Below, piece by piece: positions 34,256 to 42,251 of a stretch of 64,000 nt of DNA; positions within the stretch are counted from its first letter, which is position 1; the number at the start of each line of letters is the position of its first letter. Both the position numbers and the translations under genes were made by a program. A model generated the notes under the pieces. It did not search any database and was not told the DNA's origin. It saw only the letters and a list, made by a program, of their open reading frames with translations. Location: positions 62,001 through 126,000 of the forward strand of contig JAEZMD010000019.1 in assembly GCA_023435745.1 (NCBI GenBank), given 5' to 3'. Origin of the DNA: Bacillota bacterium (GTDB taxonomy: Bacteria; Bacillota; Clostridia; Acetivibrionales; DTU013).

Positions 34256-35248
34256 TTATTTGGAGGCCTCTTTCACAAATTTATCAGTGATCAGCTTGTC
34301 TGCATCAATATCTTTATCAATGATACCCTTTTCCTTCCAGAAGCCGCTTGCCCTGTTTGCCAGCTCATAAATGCTGTTTTCGTTATTCCGGTCGAAGAAG
34401 GCCTTATTCTCTTCTCTGCCAAAGAAAGACACGCCGCTTGCCATGTCTGCGATCTCCTGCTCGTCAAGACCCAGCGCCTTAGCCATGATTTTGTTACCTT
34501 CATCCGGATTCTCCCTATAGAAATCAATAGCATCAAACCATGCTTTAGTAAGCCCGGTAACAACGTCAGGATTTTTCTTGACGAAATCCTCTCTCAGTGT
34601 AATTACATCAACGATTGTGTTGGGGAAATCCTTACTGCTGACAAGAACATGTCCGCCTTCTCTTTCAGAGGCATTGGTCAGCCAGGGCTCCCAGGAAACA
34701 GCAGCATCCAGCTTGCCTGCCACAAATGCTGCGCCCGCATCTCCGGCGCTCATCTCCTGTATGTTTACGTCGCTTTCATCAACTCCGTATTCTTCAAGCA
34801 CGGTTAAGAAGAAGAAATAGGAAGTGGAGGATTTGTCCAGACCAATGGTTGCGCCCTTCAGCCCCTCAACGCTTGAAATCTCCTTCTTTGCAATGATACC
34901 GTCTCCGCCGGATGATTCATCCATTGCAAACACGAAGGTTTCAGGTGTACCTTTGGCATAATGGATTACTTCTCTGTCGAGCACATTCCCTAAACCCTGA
35001 ATACTATTGGAATACAAAGCCGCGGCGTACTGTGACTCATCCTCTATCACAGTCAATGTCGGATTTACATTATATTTTTCAAAGTAGCCTTTTTCCTGTG
35101 CAATGTACAGCGGCGCATACCCTATCCAGGTGGCGTGGGCGATGGTAAATTCAACATCCTTCCCACCAGTGCCGGGCAGACTGCAGCCTGCCAGAGATGT
35201 GAGTGTAAAAACAGCGATGAATAAAACAGCTATTATTCTCTTATACAT
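34256..35248 (-). CDS. ABC transporter solute-binding lipoprotein (SsuA/THI5-like)
   Basis: This 330-residue lipoprotein has a lipobox LTSLAGC and the NMT1/THI5-like fold: HATWIGYAPLYIAQEKGYFE, LKGATIGLDKSSTSYFF, and a LDAAVSWEPWLTNA hinge. These binding proteins serve sulfonate, taurine, nitrate or thiamine-precursor importers. Nothing in the neighbourhood fixes the substrate; the upstream Gfo/Idh/MocA gene may not be related. Confidence 0.9.
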   Translation of the reverse strand: MYKRIIAVLFIAVFTLTSLAGCSLPGTGGKDVEFTIAHATWIGYAPLYIAQEKGYFEKYNVNPTLTVIEDESQYAAALYSNSIQGLGNVLDREVIHYAKGTPETFVFAMDESSGGDGIIAKKEISSVEGLKGATIGLDKSSTSYFFFLTVLEEYGVDESDVNIQEMSAGDAGAAFVAGKLDAAVSWEPWLTNASEREGGHVLVSSKDFPNTIVDVITLREDFVKKNPDVVTGLTKAWFDAIDFYRENPDEGNKIMAKALGLDEQEIADMASGVSFFGREENKAFFDRNNENSIYELANRASGFWKEKGIIDKDIDADKLITDKFVKEASK

Positions 35249-35396
35249 GTTCGTTCCCCCTAAATATGAGTTTCTCGTTAATATTCATTTTTCGATATAT
35301 ATTGACACTATTCTACATTATCAATGCATCACTTGTCTACGATACCACTTCATTTAATTAAAGCAGTGTAATAAAATGAAAATGTCCTACTTTTAA

Positions 35397-35448
35397 TCTT
35401 TTTAGGAACTTACTAAATCTTATCCTTTTAGGGAACCTACTAAGATAA
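35397..35448. repeat. Imperfect ~26-bp tandem repeat at the end of the oxidoreductase gene
   Basis: TTTTTAGGAACTTACTAA and TTTTAGGGAACCTACTAA follow each other at a period of about 26-27 bases. The second copy includes the stop codon of the Gfo/Idh/MocA gene. Confidence 0.6.
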
Positions 35449-36390
35449 GCTCACCGATATGATTCGCTTCTCCATAAGGCTGGCAACCAGCGCGTCTATT
35501 GTTTGGACATTCACAACCGACTGCTTCAGCGGTATTACAGGCTCCGCGATCCCTCTGATGACCTCTGCAAAATTTTTTAGCTGCAGGTAGAATGCATCGA
35601 TGTGTTCTACCTCATATGTGTCGGTCAGGATATAATCCCACGGCTCTTTTCGATGCAGCCTGCTGATCTTCACATCTCCGCCTATACCCCAAGCCACCGG
35701 CAGTCGCAGCGTACCCTTCGAACAAGTGATCTGAAGCTCCTGGCTAAAGCTGGACTTCTTACTGCTCTCCACATACCCGACCACACCATTATCATACTCG
35801 ATCATCCCATGAATACGGTTGACAACGCCGGAGATTTCGCTGACATTCCCCGTGGCATAGACCCTGACTGGCTTTCCTCCGCTGAAATAGTTACACGCAT
35901 TCACCAGATAGCTGACCCAATCATACGCCACACCACCACCGCATTCCTTCCGCTCCCGCCAATTGCGCCTATCATCAGCTATCGCTTCATCTTCAGGTTC
36001 ATAATTATCAAAAGTCGCCCTGACACTATCGATGGCGCCATTCTCACCTGTGGACAGAAGCTGCTCAATTTTTCGTATTGCAGGATGGTGCCTGTTTTTA
36101 CAGGCCTCCATAATAAAAGCGCCTTCTTTTGCAGCCATTCTCTGTATGGACAGCGCCTCGTTACCCGAAACCGTAAGCGATTTCTCGCATAATATGTTCT
36201 TCACACCTGACAACAGGCACATCTCAATCTGCTCCAGATGCTGTCCGGGCCAGCAGCGAGCCCTGTCCTCCACCACATCACAGCAGGCTGTGATCTTCAA
36301 TCCAGCCAATCTTGCCGCTGCATCACCGTGGACATGAGAGTGGTCTCCGCACCCCACGATTCCGGCTCTGATCAAATCATTCTTCGACAT
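35440..36390 (-). CDS. Gfo/Idh/MocA family oxidoreductase with probable internal deletion
   Basis: This 316-residue NAD(P)-dependent oxidoreductase begins RAGIVGCGDHSHVHGDAAAR (Rossmann start), then ITACCDVVEDRARC, but jumps at once to WPGQHLEQIEMCLLSGVKNI and LCEKSL. In relatives about 30-35 residues (third strand, the YxDY-type helix and the fourth strand) lie between these two blocks. The C-terminal half, with WRERKECGGGVAYDWVSYL and the substrate domain, looks complete. The frame is open throughout. It is probably impaired in cofactor binding unless the deletion is tolerated. The start ATG lies at 36390 after GGAGATG. Confidence 0.8.
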   Translation of the reverse strand: MSKNDLIRAGIVGCGDHSHVHGDAAARLAGLKITACCDVVEDRARCWPGQHLEQIEMCLLSGVKNILCEKSLTVSGNEALSIQRMAAKEGAFIMEACKNRHHPAIRKIEQLLSTGENGAIDSVRATFDNYEPEDEAIADDRRNWRERKECGGGVAYDWVSYLVNACNYFSGGKPVRVYATGNVSEISGVVNRIHGMIEYDNGVVGYVESSKKSSFSQELQITCSKGTLRLPVAWGIGGDVKISRLHRKEPWDYILTDTYEVEHIDAFYLQLKNFAEVIRGIAEPVIPLKQSVVNVQTIDALVASLMEKRIISVSLS

Positions 36391-36455
36391 GCAACATCTC
36401 CAAAAATTCTATTGTATTATGTATCATCCACATTATACCACAAATCCATTTCTCA

Positions 36456-36484
36456 TTGACATCGACCCACAACTATTGTAAAAT
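36456..36484 (+). promoter_or_regulatory. Promoter of tRNA-Ser(GGA)
   Basis: TTGACA (36456-36461) and TAAAAT (36479-36484) are 17 bases apart. The tRNA begins 48 bases after the -10 box. Confidence 0.75.
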
Positions 36485-36531
36485 AGTGAAGCGGCGCAGA
36501 TAGTGCCGTATATTGAATGACACGGTCATAC

Positions 36532-36623
36532 GGAGAGATGGCTGAGCTGGTCTAAGGCGCACGACTGGAAATCGTGTGAACGCTAATACCGTTCCGAGAG
36601 TTCGAATCTCTCTCTCTCCGCCA
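36532..36623 (+). tRNA. tRNA-Ser (anticodon GGA), target of integration
   Basis: Acceptor GGAGAGA pairs with TCTCTCC; the discriminator is G and CCA is encoded. The loop CTGGAAA gives anticodon GGA, reading UCC and UCU. The long variable arm fits serine. From position 36564 to 36627 the sequence is repeated exactly at 39056-39119, so the 3' half of the present gene was probably supplied by an integrated element. Confidence 0.95.
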
Positions 36624-36627
36624 AAAT
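36564..36627 (+). repeat. attL-like copy of the 64-bp repeat (3' half of tRNA-Ser)
   Basis: Identical to 39056-39119 over all 64 positions; the sequence diverges immediately on both sides. The copy here is part of the intact tRNA gene. Confidence 0.9.
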
Positions 36628-36661
36628 CAAGGGCTTTGAGGTTTACTCGTAGCCCTTGATT
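36625..36661 (+). terminator. Hairpin after tRNA-Ser(GGA)
   Basis: AATCAAGGGCT (36625-36635) pairs with AGCCCTTGATT (36651-36661). No T run follows, so it may act in processing or as a weak terminator. Confidence 0.5.
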
Positions 36662-36753
36662 CATGTCTGAACGGTATTTCGGGAACATTTACATGGATAA
36701 AGTCGCTTTTACTCAGTTATACAGCACTGTACTCCAAGGTATACATACATTAT

Positions 36754-37349
36754 ATGAATGAGATGAAGGGTGACGCTATAAACAAAATGAATGACTTGTT
36801 TGCGTCGGCCAGGTCAAGGGAGAATCAATCAAAGAAGGATGAGGTATTTACTTTCATATTTACAAGGCATCGACCGAGGCTTCGATACCATTTTACATTG
36901 GTATATCAGATAATGTTTACGAAAGAAACTACGATCATTTGCAAAACTATATAAACGGCTTCTATTGGCTTGTTAAGGAACCTGAAAAACTTAAGACCCT
37001 TGAGTGCTTTAAAGTTGATTCATACGACAGGAACGAATTCTTTCAACCTATACCGAAATCAAACCTTGAAGAAAGAAAGCCGTCCGTTGAGAAGCTACTT
37101 GATAATATGTGGATTTTGTTTTCGCAGGTAATTCCGGAAAACAAAGATGAATTTAGCGAGAGAGCATTAATCGAGCAGGTCGAGCGGCAGCTTCAGGACA
37201 AATTGGTTGAAAGCCTGAAAATCGATCCTAGCTGGGTAGGTAGAACGGGAAGTAACCGAGGCGGCTGGCTTGACGATATCATACACGATTTAACAATAGT
37301 ATACACATCATATGAAATTCCGAGGCTCAAGCATGAGTTATTGCTTTAG
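36754..37349 (+). pseudogene. GIY-YIG domain protein, frameshifted
   Basis: The first frame from ATG 36754 encodes a short N-terminus ending ENQSKKDEV and then leaves the natural reading. Just downstream, the other frame reads GIYFHIYKASTEASIPFYIG, a clear GIY-YIG motif pair, then ISDNVYERNYDH and a C-terminal domain to 37349. A stop codon sits immediately before the GIY in that frame. Restoring one G in the GG at 36843-36844 would join the two frames as ...KKDEGIYF. The intact product would be about 198 residues. Either the gene is inactivated or the base call is wrong. Confidence 0.7.
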
Positions 37350-37390
37350 CTATGGCGGATGGCAAAGGTTCTGAAAGGAAAAAGTGCGCT

Positions 37391-37721
37391 ATGATAGGTA
37401 TATTCTTCTATATGAATGGTAGATTTATCATTCACAAAATACCCGAAAATGAAGGGGATTAGATTTAACAGGCGTGATGATAGTTATTCCCACGAAAAGC
37501 TATACGATAAAACCATTAAGTATGGTGATTATATCAACATCCCTCGTGGGCGTATCATTTGGGACATAGAAAAAGAGCGGTCAATCATTTATATTGATCC
37601 GTGCATTGAGGAAGTTCCTGATGCGATCAATGAGTTGGCCAGCATTTTCCGACTTGAGATTTTTGATATAGAGCATGATGAGCATTATGTTTGCCCTAAG
37701 TGCATGAAAGATATTTGGTGA
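37391..37721 (+). pseudogene. Conserved small hypothetical protein, frameshifted
   Basis: ATG 37391, after an AAAGGA site, opens MIGIFFYMNGRFIIHKIPEN and stops at a TAG at 37460-37462. An overlapping frame continues with RDDSYSHEKLYDKTIKYGDY, then IPRGRIIWDIEKERSIIYID and DEHYVCPKC near the end. The two parts together match the layout of a small hypothetical family that I know only by sequence pattern (N-terminal GIFFYxNG, PRGR, C-terminal CxxC). A frameshift near 37455-37462 separates them. The function is unknown. Confidence 0.6.
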
Positions 37722-38116
37722 ACTACAAAACTTGCATTTCAAAAATTGCGGCATTCCATCTACGTTCTTATAAACGCCTTTGCTGTAAGGAAATTACTGC
37801 TCTCCTTACCAGGAAGTTATCCCTTGGTACTAGAGGAAAAATACACTTGCGACATGAATAGTCACTGTAGTGCTGATGAGCAGCATAGACAAATAGAAAC
37901 AATTCATCATAGCTAAGAGGGCAGTAATAAGGTGTAGCCCCCTACCCCTTGAAACTCCAATTGAAAGTCAAAACCATCAAGCTGGTGATCGTCGAAACTA
38001 TTTGCGGCCGATACAAGATTGTCAGCAGAAGATTGTCAGCACTAGGGCAATTATGTTTATTCTCCTCCCTTCCTGTGCTATAATATGTACATCAGCAGAC
38101 AAAGGAGGTGCGGATT
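37722..38116. other. Non-coding stretch before the nucleotidyltransferase/HEPN pair
   Basis: No gene is visible. The direct repeat GATTGTCAGCA occurs twice near 38010-38040. A TATAAT at 38079-38084 (weak TTTATT at -35, 17-base spacing) is the likely promoter of the pair. A short string near 37855-37875 resembles one arm of the hairpin at 32561. Confidence 0.5.
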
Positions 38117-38455
38117 ATGATCGGATATCTTAACCAAGTCGAAGAGGAAGCTATCACCAAACTTAAAGCCCTTTTGGCTCAGAAGTTAGGCAATAACCTC
38201 AATAGTGTTCTCCTATATGGTTCTAAAGCCCGTGGTGACTACAGCAACGAATCGGACATAGATATATTAGTAGTAACCGATACTGTTACTCCTGATGTAA
38301 AAGACATTATCAGGGATGCAGTACTTGACGTACAGCTCGAATATAGCCTGCCCATTTCTGTGCATATCCGCAGTCTCGACTATTTCACTACCCAACAGAA
38401 CAACAAACTCAACCTTTTCATCCATAATGTTGAAAGAGAAGGTATACGGGTATGA
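38117..38455 (+). CDS. MNT-type nucleotidyltransferase (probable antitoxin)
   Basis: This 112-residue nucleotidyltransferase has the GSX10DXD signature (GSKARGDYSNESDID, about residues 36-50), flanked by NSVLLYG and ILVVTD. I place the start at ATG 38117 because AAAGGAGG lies nine bases upstream; a GTG at 38108 overlaps that site. It overlaps the HEPN gene start. Such pairs act as toxin-antitoxin modules in studied cases. It is the only intact cargo of the tRNA-Ser element, together with its partner. Confidence 0.85.
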   Translation: MIGYLNQVEEEAITKLKALLAQKLGNNLNSVLLYGSKARGDYSNESDIDILVVTDTVTPDVKDIIRDAVLDVQLEYSLPISVHIRSLDYFTTQQNNKLNLFIHNVEREGIRV

Positions 38456-38877
38456 TGCCGAAGCAGGAGAGGATTGACCTGGCAAGGTACTATATAACAA
38501 AAGCCAGAGACAGATACGATGACGGACTGATATTGAAAAACATGGATAGATACGAAAGTGCAGCCAACAGGCTTTACTACGCTCTGTTTCATACCGCGAA
38601 TGCAGTTCTGGCCCTTAAAGATGCAGCAAGCAGCAGGCATCGTGGTGTTAAGACTCTGTTTGACATGCACTTCATTAAATCCGGCATCATGGATAGAAAG
38701 TACAGCAAGCTATATAATACAGTACTGGAGGTTCGTGAGGATAGCGACTACGAAGATTTCTACATCATCGACAAGGCAGAGGTCGACAGTAACTTCATAC
38801 AGGTCAAGGAATTCATTGACTATGCCGATACATTTATAACTGATGTAGCAACCAGCCGCATAATGCTTGGCGACTGA
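38452..38877 (+). CDS. HEPN-domain protein (probable toxin partner)
   Basis: This 141-residue helical protein belongs to the HEPN group paired with MNT nucleotidyltransferases. The diagnostic stretch YESAANRLYYALFHTANAVL is at about residues 38-57, followed by RHRGVKTLFDMHFIKSGIM. The ATG at 38452 overlaps the stop of the previous gene (ATGATG). Unlike HepT at 10947-11294, it has no clear RX4-6H motif ending in HXY, so RNase activity is less certain. Confidence 0.82.
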   Translation: MMPKQERIDLARYYITKARDRYDDGLILKNMDRYESAANRLYYALFHTANAVLALKDAASSRHRGVKTLFDMHFIKSGIMDRKYSKLYNTVLEVREDSDYEDFYIIDKAEVDSNFIQVKEFIDYADTFITDVATSRIMLGD

Positions 38878-39055
38878 ACTTAAGCCGCTGGCTTGGTATA
38901 TTGGCTTGTGAGAACAAAGTGGGAACATTCGTGATTTTACGAGGTTATACAGCGATTAACGCCATGGATGGTGAAGTGCCTCAATCCCCTGATACAAGCT
39001 AATTTGGCGGTATTCATATGCAATTCGTTATACAGCGTGGAATGACCAATATGGA

Positions 39056-39119
39056 ACTGGAAATCGTGTGAACGCTAATACCGTTCCGAGAGTTCGAATC
39101 TCTCTCTCTCCGCCAAAAT
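39056..39119 (+). repeat. attR-like copy of the 64-bp repeat (orphan tRNA 3' half)
   Basis: Exact copy of 36564-36627 without the tRNA 5' half. It is immediately followed by the strong terminator at 39115-39155, which was probably the terminator of the original tRNA gene. Confidence 0.9.
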
Positions 39120-39155
39120 AGCCTGTTTCAAGGATTACTTGAAACGGGCTATTTT
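39115..39155 (+). terminator. Terminator, probably original to tRNA-Ser(GGA)
   Basis: AAAATAGCCTGTTTCAA (39115-39131) pairs with TTGAAACGGGCTATTTT (39139-39155) with one G-T wobble. Confidence 0.85.
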
Positions 39156-39335
39156 CAAATAACACTATGTATTTTAGGTAATTCTTTTAAAGTATTAAAA
39201 ATTCATTACCAACTCCATAATAAATAAGGGGCATCTTCATCTAGATTTGTAAACTAATATAAGAAGCGAGAGTTTTGGGCACACTAAGACGTATTACTTT
39301 GGCCTGATAAATTATTATGAGACGGAGGAAGCTCT

Positions 39336-40370
39336 ATGAACATTGAAAAAATCAGAGTGGTGCAATATGGCTGCGGTAAAATGAGTAAATATATCTTGCG
39401 TTATCTTTATGAAAACGGTGCCGAGATAGTTGGAGCAATTGACGTTAATCCCGACATTGTAGGTATGGACGTGGGAGATTTCGCAGAACTTGGCTTTAAG
39501 CTGGGAGTTAAAATCAGCAGTAATGCTGACGAAGTACTGGATAATTGTGACCCTGATATTGCAATCTTAACACTGTTCAGCTTTATGACGGATGTTTACC
39601 CGCACTTCGAGAAATGTACAGTAAGAGGAATCAACGTTATTACAACATGTGAAGAGGCTATTTACCCATGGACAACATCATCTAAGATAACAAACAAGCT
39701 TGACAGGATAGCTAAGGAAACAGGCTGTACAATAGTTGGTTCAGGTATGCAGGATATATTCTGGATCAACCTGATTGATTGTGTAGCAGGAGGTGTTCAT
39801 AAAATTGACCGTATTGAGGGGGCAGTGAGCTACAATGTAGAGGATTATGGCCTCGCATTAGCAAAGGCGCATGGAGTTGGCCTGACGGCAGAGGAGTTCG
39901 AACAGCAGCTGGCTCATCCAGAGGTATTGGAGCCAAGCTACGTATGGAACTCAAATGAAGCTCTGGTAAATAAGCTTGGATGGACGATCAAATCACAATC
40001 TCAGAAAAGTATACCATATTTCCATGACAGCGATTTACACAGCCAGACAATGGGTGAAATCATACCAAAAGGAAAGTGTATCGGTATGAGTGTTGTCGTC
40101 ACCACAGAAACCTTCCAGGGGCCAGTAATTGAGACACAGTGCATAGGCAAGATATACGGCCCTGAGGATGGTGATATGTGCGATTGGAAGATAAAGGGCG
40201 AACCGGATACTACCTTCTATGTACAAAAACCGGATACAGTAAGGCATACCTGCTCAACGATCGTAAACAGGATACCAACTGTCCTAAATGCTCCGGCGGG
40301 GTATATAACATCTGAGAAGCTTGATAATGTCTTTTATTTATCCTATCCCATGCACAATTATGTTAATTGA
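39336..40370 (+). CDS. 2,4-diaminopentanoate dehydrogenase-like oxidoreductase
   Basis: This 344-residue protein resembles the dihydrodipicolinate-reductase-like 2,4-diaminopentanoate dehydrogenase of the clostridial ornithine fermentation pathway. The N-terminal RVVQYGCGKMSKYILRYL and the blocks GINVITTCEEA, GSGMQDIFWINLI, SYNVEDYGLALAKAHG and VVNRIPTVLNAPAGYITSEK match my memory of that enzyme closely. It would act on NAD(P)H and an amino/keto acid. No other ornithine-fermentation gene is in the window, so its substrate may differ. The ATG at 39336 follows ACGGAGGAAG. Confidence 0.75.
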   Translation: MNIEKIRVVQYGCGKMSKYILRYLYENGAEIVGAIDVNPDIVGMDVGDFAELGFKLGVKISSNADEVLDNCDPDIAILTLFSFMTDVYPHFEKCTVRGINVITTCEEAIYPWTTSSKITNKLDRIAKETGCTIVGSGMQDIFWINLIDCVAGGVHKIDRIEGAVSYNVEDYGLALAKAHGVGLTAEEFEQQLAHPEVLEPSYVWNSNEALVNKLGWTIKSQSQKSIPYFHDSDLHSQTMGEIIPKGKCIGMSVVVTTETFQGPVIETQCIGKIYGPEDGDMCDWKIKGEPDTTFYVQKPDTVRHTCSTIVNRIPTVLNAPAGYITSEKLDNVFYLSYPMHNYVN

Positions 40371-40434
40371 GTGAAATGGCATTAACATAATTGCATCTGG
40401 TCATAATTTTTACCATTACAGAACGTAAGTCTTT

Positions 40435-40476
40435 GAGGGGCTGTCTCAAAATGAACTTTGAGGCAGTCCTCTTTTT
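40435..40476 (+). terminator. Terminator after the diaminopentanoate dehydrogenase-like gene
   Basis: GAGGGGCTGTCTCAAA (40435-40450) pairs with TTTGAGGCAGTCCTC (40457-40471), followed by five T residues. Confidence 0.9.
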
Positions 40477-40553
40477 AAGCATTTATCCCTGGCCTGTTCT
40501 TCTTTTTGCCTCGCCCATATCATTCATTATCATGCTTATGTATCTGATTCAAA

Positions 40554-42077
40554 TCACAGCTTCAGGTCTACGCCCAGCACCCCTGCGATAACACCGTCCT
40601 CACCAATTACCGGCACGGACATAGTAAGGCAGGGACTTTTTGTTATAGCGGAGATATAAGCCTTTGAACAGAATTCCTCCCCTTGAATGCTTTTTTGGAA
40701 CCAATCTCTGATCTTTGCATTGGCTATTCCCGCTTCGGGTATAGAGTATAAAAACCTACCCTTGGCATCATTGCTCCAGGCAGCTTCTATAAAATCATTA
40801 TTTTGTATGAGTCCGGTCAGTTCCTCCCTATGGCTTTCCCTATCCATTTTCTTAATTTGTGGTAGTACAGCCAGCTCCCTTATCAACTTAAATGCATCAT
40901 TTACTTTGCTGGAGTATTCGGAGCTTTCAGAAATCATGCTCTCCAATCCCGAATTATCCTGTAATTCCATTAACCCTCTTGATGCATCACTTAATCGGCT
41001 GCCCATCTCAGCAACCTCCATGATGCCTTGCATCTGCTTGAATACTGACCCCTTTACGCTTTCAACACTATCCTCAGCTACACCTATCAGATTTTCAACT
41101 TCATATATTTTGTCCACTACATCGCTTGCACCCCCAGCCTCAGTCTCAGATAAAAAGATGATTTTTTTCGCCATGTCCAATAGGCTATGAAAGGATTCAC
41201 GAATTCTACCAAGCTTATTTTCAATATTAAATGCACTCTTTACTCCCTTTTCAACCTTAATTCCATTTTCGTTGACAGTCCTTTGAATGCCTGCAATTTC
41301 TCCGTTTATTGCTGTTATTAGCTGTTTGATTTCCCCCACCGATTTTTCGCTTTCCATTGCAAGCTTTTGTATTTCTCCTGCCACAACAGCAAATCCCTTA
41401 CCATTTTCCCCTGCTCTGGCCGATTCAATTGTTGCATTCAGGGACAACAGCCGGGTTTTCCTGGCGATATGGTTGACTGTCTCCAGAATTCTCACTATAT
41501 CCACCGACGCATCTGATAATTTTTCCATGTAATTGGCAGTTATTCTGGAAGTTGTCTCTATTTCGCGAATGATGCTGACAATCTCAAGTATTTCCGGCAT
41601 ACTGGTTTCCAGAATCGTCTCCGAATTTATTCCTAAGGACTCAAGTTCAAGAGTGGTACTTCTTGATTCCTCCAACAGCCGGATCATTTCTCTGACTTCC
41701 GTTACTGTTTCATGAATCTTTATATTAACCAGTGCATTTAACTGGGCCATTTCTGCAGTTTGAGCATATACCTGCTGTGCGAACCCGTTATTCTCATCCA
41801 GGTTTATATTCAATTGCTCCGAAACCGCCGAGATTTGGTTTGATGTTACATGCAGCTCCAGCTTCAGCCTTGCCAGTTCACTTTTCAGATCATTGATTGA
41901 CTTATCCTTTTGGGCATTAGCCTTGAAACCGCTTTTTATCAGATAGGCGCCTGCTGCCAAACCAATTGACAGGTAAATAATTATGTTAATTATTTTTACC
42001 GAAAAGGGCATCAAGAATATTACAGCTCCCAAAATATAGCACATGACAACAGTCCTTAAAAACCTTTTATTACTCAT
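40554..42077 (-). CDS. Methyl-accepting chemotaxis protein with C-terminal Cache-like domain
   Basis: This 507-residue receptor starts with two closely spaced membrane helices (residues 8-50) and almost no external loop. A coiled-coil signalling domain follows, with the conserved tip SLNATIESARAGENGKGFAV (about residues 225-245), and then a C-terminal domain (WSNDAKGRFLYSIPEAGIAN, LTMSVPVIGEDGVIAGVLGV) that looks like a PDC/Cache sensor. The sensor would be in the cytoplasm behind the signalling hairpin, an unusual order. The ATG at 42077 follows GGAGTGAGG. Confidence 0.85.
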   Translation of the reverse strand: MSNKRFLRTVVMCYILGAVIFLMPFSVKIINIIIYLSIGLAAGAYLIKSGFKANAQKDKSINDLKSELARLKLELHVTSNQISAVSEQLNINLDENNGFAQQVYAQTAEMAQLNALVNIKIHETVTEVREMIRLLEESRSTTLELESLGINSETILETSMPEILEIVSIIREIETTSRITANYMEKLSDASVDIVRILETVNHIARKTRLLSLNATIESARAGENGKGFAVVAGEIQKLAMESEKSVGEIKQLITAINGEIAGIQRTVNENGIKVEKGVKSAFNIENKLGRIRESFHSLLDMAKKIIFLSETEAGGASDVVDKIYEVENLIGVAEDSVESVKGSVFKQMQGIMEVAEMGSRLSDASRGLMELQDNSGLESMISESSEYSSKVNDAFKLIRELAVLPQIKKMDRESHREELTGLIQNNDFIEAAWSNDAKGRFLYSIPEAGIANAKIRDWFQKSIQGEEFCSKAYISAITKSPCLTMSVPVIGEDGVIAGVLGVDLKL

Positions 42078-42101
42078 ATCCGCCTCACTCCTTTATGAAA
42101 T

Positions 42102-42141
42102 AAAAAAAGGCGCCAATACAGAATTTCTCTGAATTAACGCC
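42102..42141 (-). terminator. Terminator hairpin in the leader of the chemoreceptor gene
   Basis: On the minus strand GGCGTTAATTCAGA pairs with TCTGTATTGGCGCC with minor mismatches, followed by seven T residues. It lies after the promoter at 42172-42200 and before the chemoreceptor start, so it could attenuate that gene as well as end the upstream GNAT transcript. Confidence 0.7.
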
Positions 42142-42171
42142 ATTGTTAAGCTGCTATTAAATATATTACCG

Positions 42172-42200
42172 ATTTTAGCATATAATAAAATGTATGGCAA
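42172..42200 (-). promoter_or_regulatory. Promoter of the chemoreceptor gene
   Basis: On the minus strand TTGCCA (42195-42200) and TAAAAT (42172-42177) are 17 bases apart, with a TGC before the -10 box. The predicted leader is about 88 bases and includes the terminator hairpin. Confidence 0.65.
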
Positions 42201-42251
42201 TAATGTGATGACACTTTTCATTACTTGAAAGCCTTCGTTTTTTAATATCCA

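Larger units (their letters stand above)
36564..39119 (+). mobile_element. Small integrative element in tRNA-Ser(GGA), no integrase
   Basis: A perfect 64-bp direct repeat (36564-36627 and 39056-39119), spanning the anticodon stem to just past the CCA, bounds 2,492 bp. The right copy lacks the tRNA 5' half and runs into a strong terminator, as the displaced original 3' end would. Inside both ends lie copies of GTTATACAGC (36716, 38944, 39027) and GGGAACATT (36681, 38921), like integrase arm sites. The cargo is a frameshifted GIY-YIG gene, a second frameshifted gene and a nucleotidyltransferase/HEPN pair. No recombinase gene is present, so it would need one from elsewhere. Confidence 0.8.

Noticed and set aside
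36473..36688. A small minus-strand protein over the tRNA-Ser(GGA) gene
   Set aside because: It is antisense to a complete tRNA and has no independent support.
39056..39119. A third tRNA-Ser gene
   Set aside because: Only the part from the anticodon stem to the CCA is present; the acceptor 5' strand and D arm are missing. It is the right-hand copy of the integration repeat.
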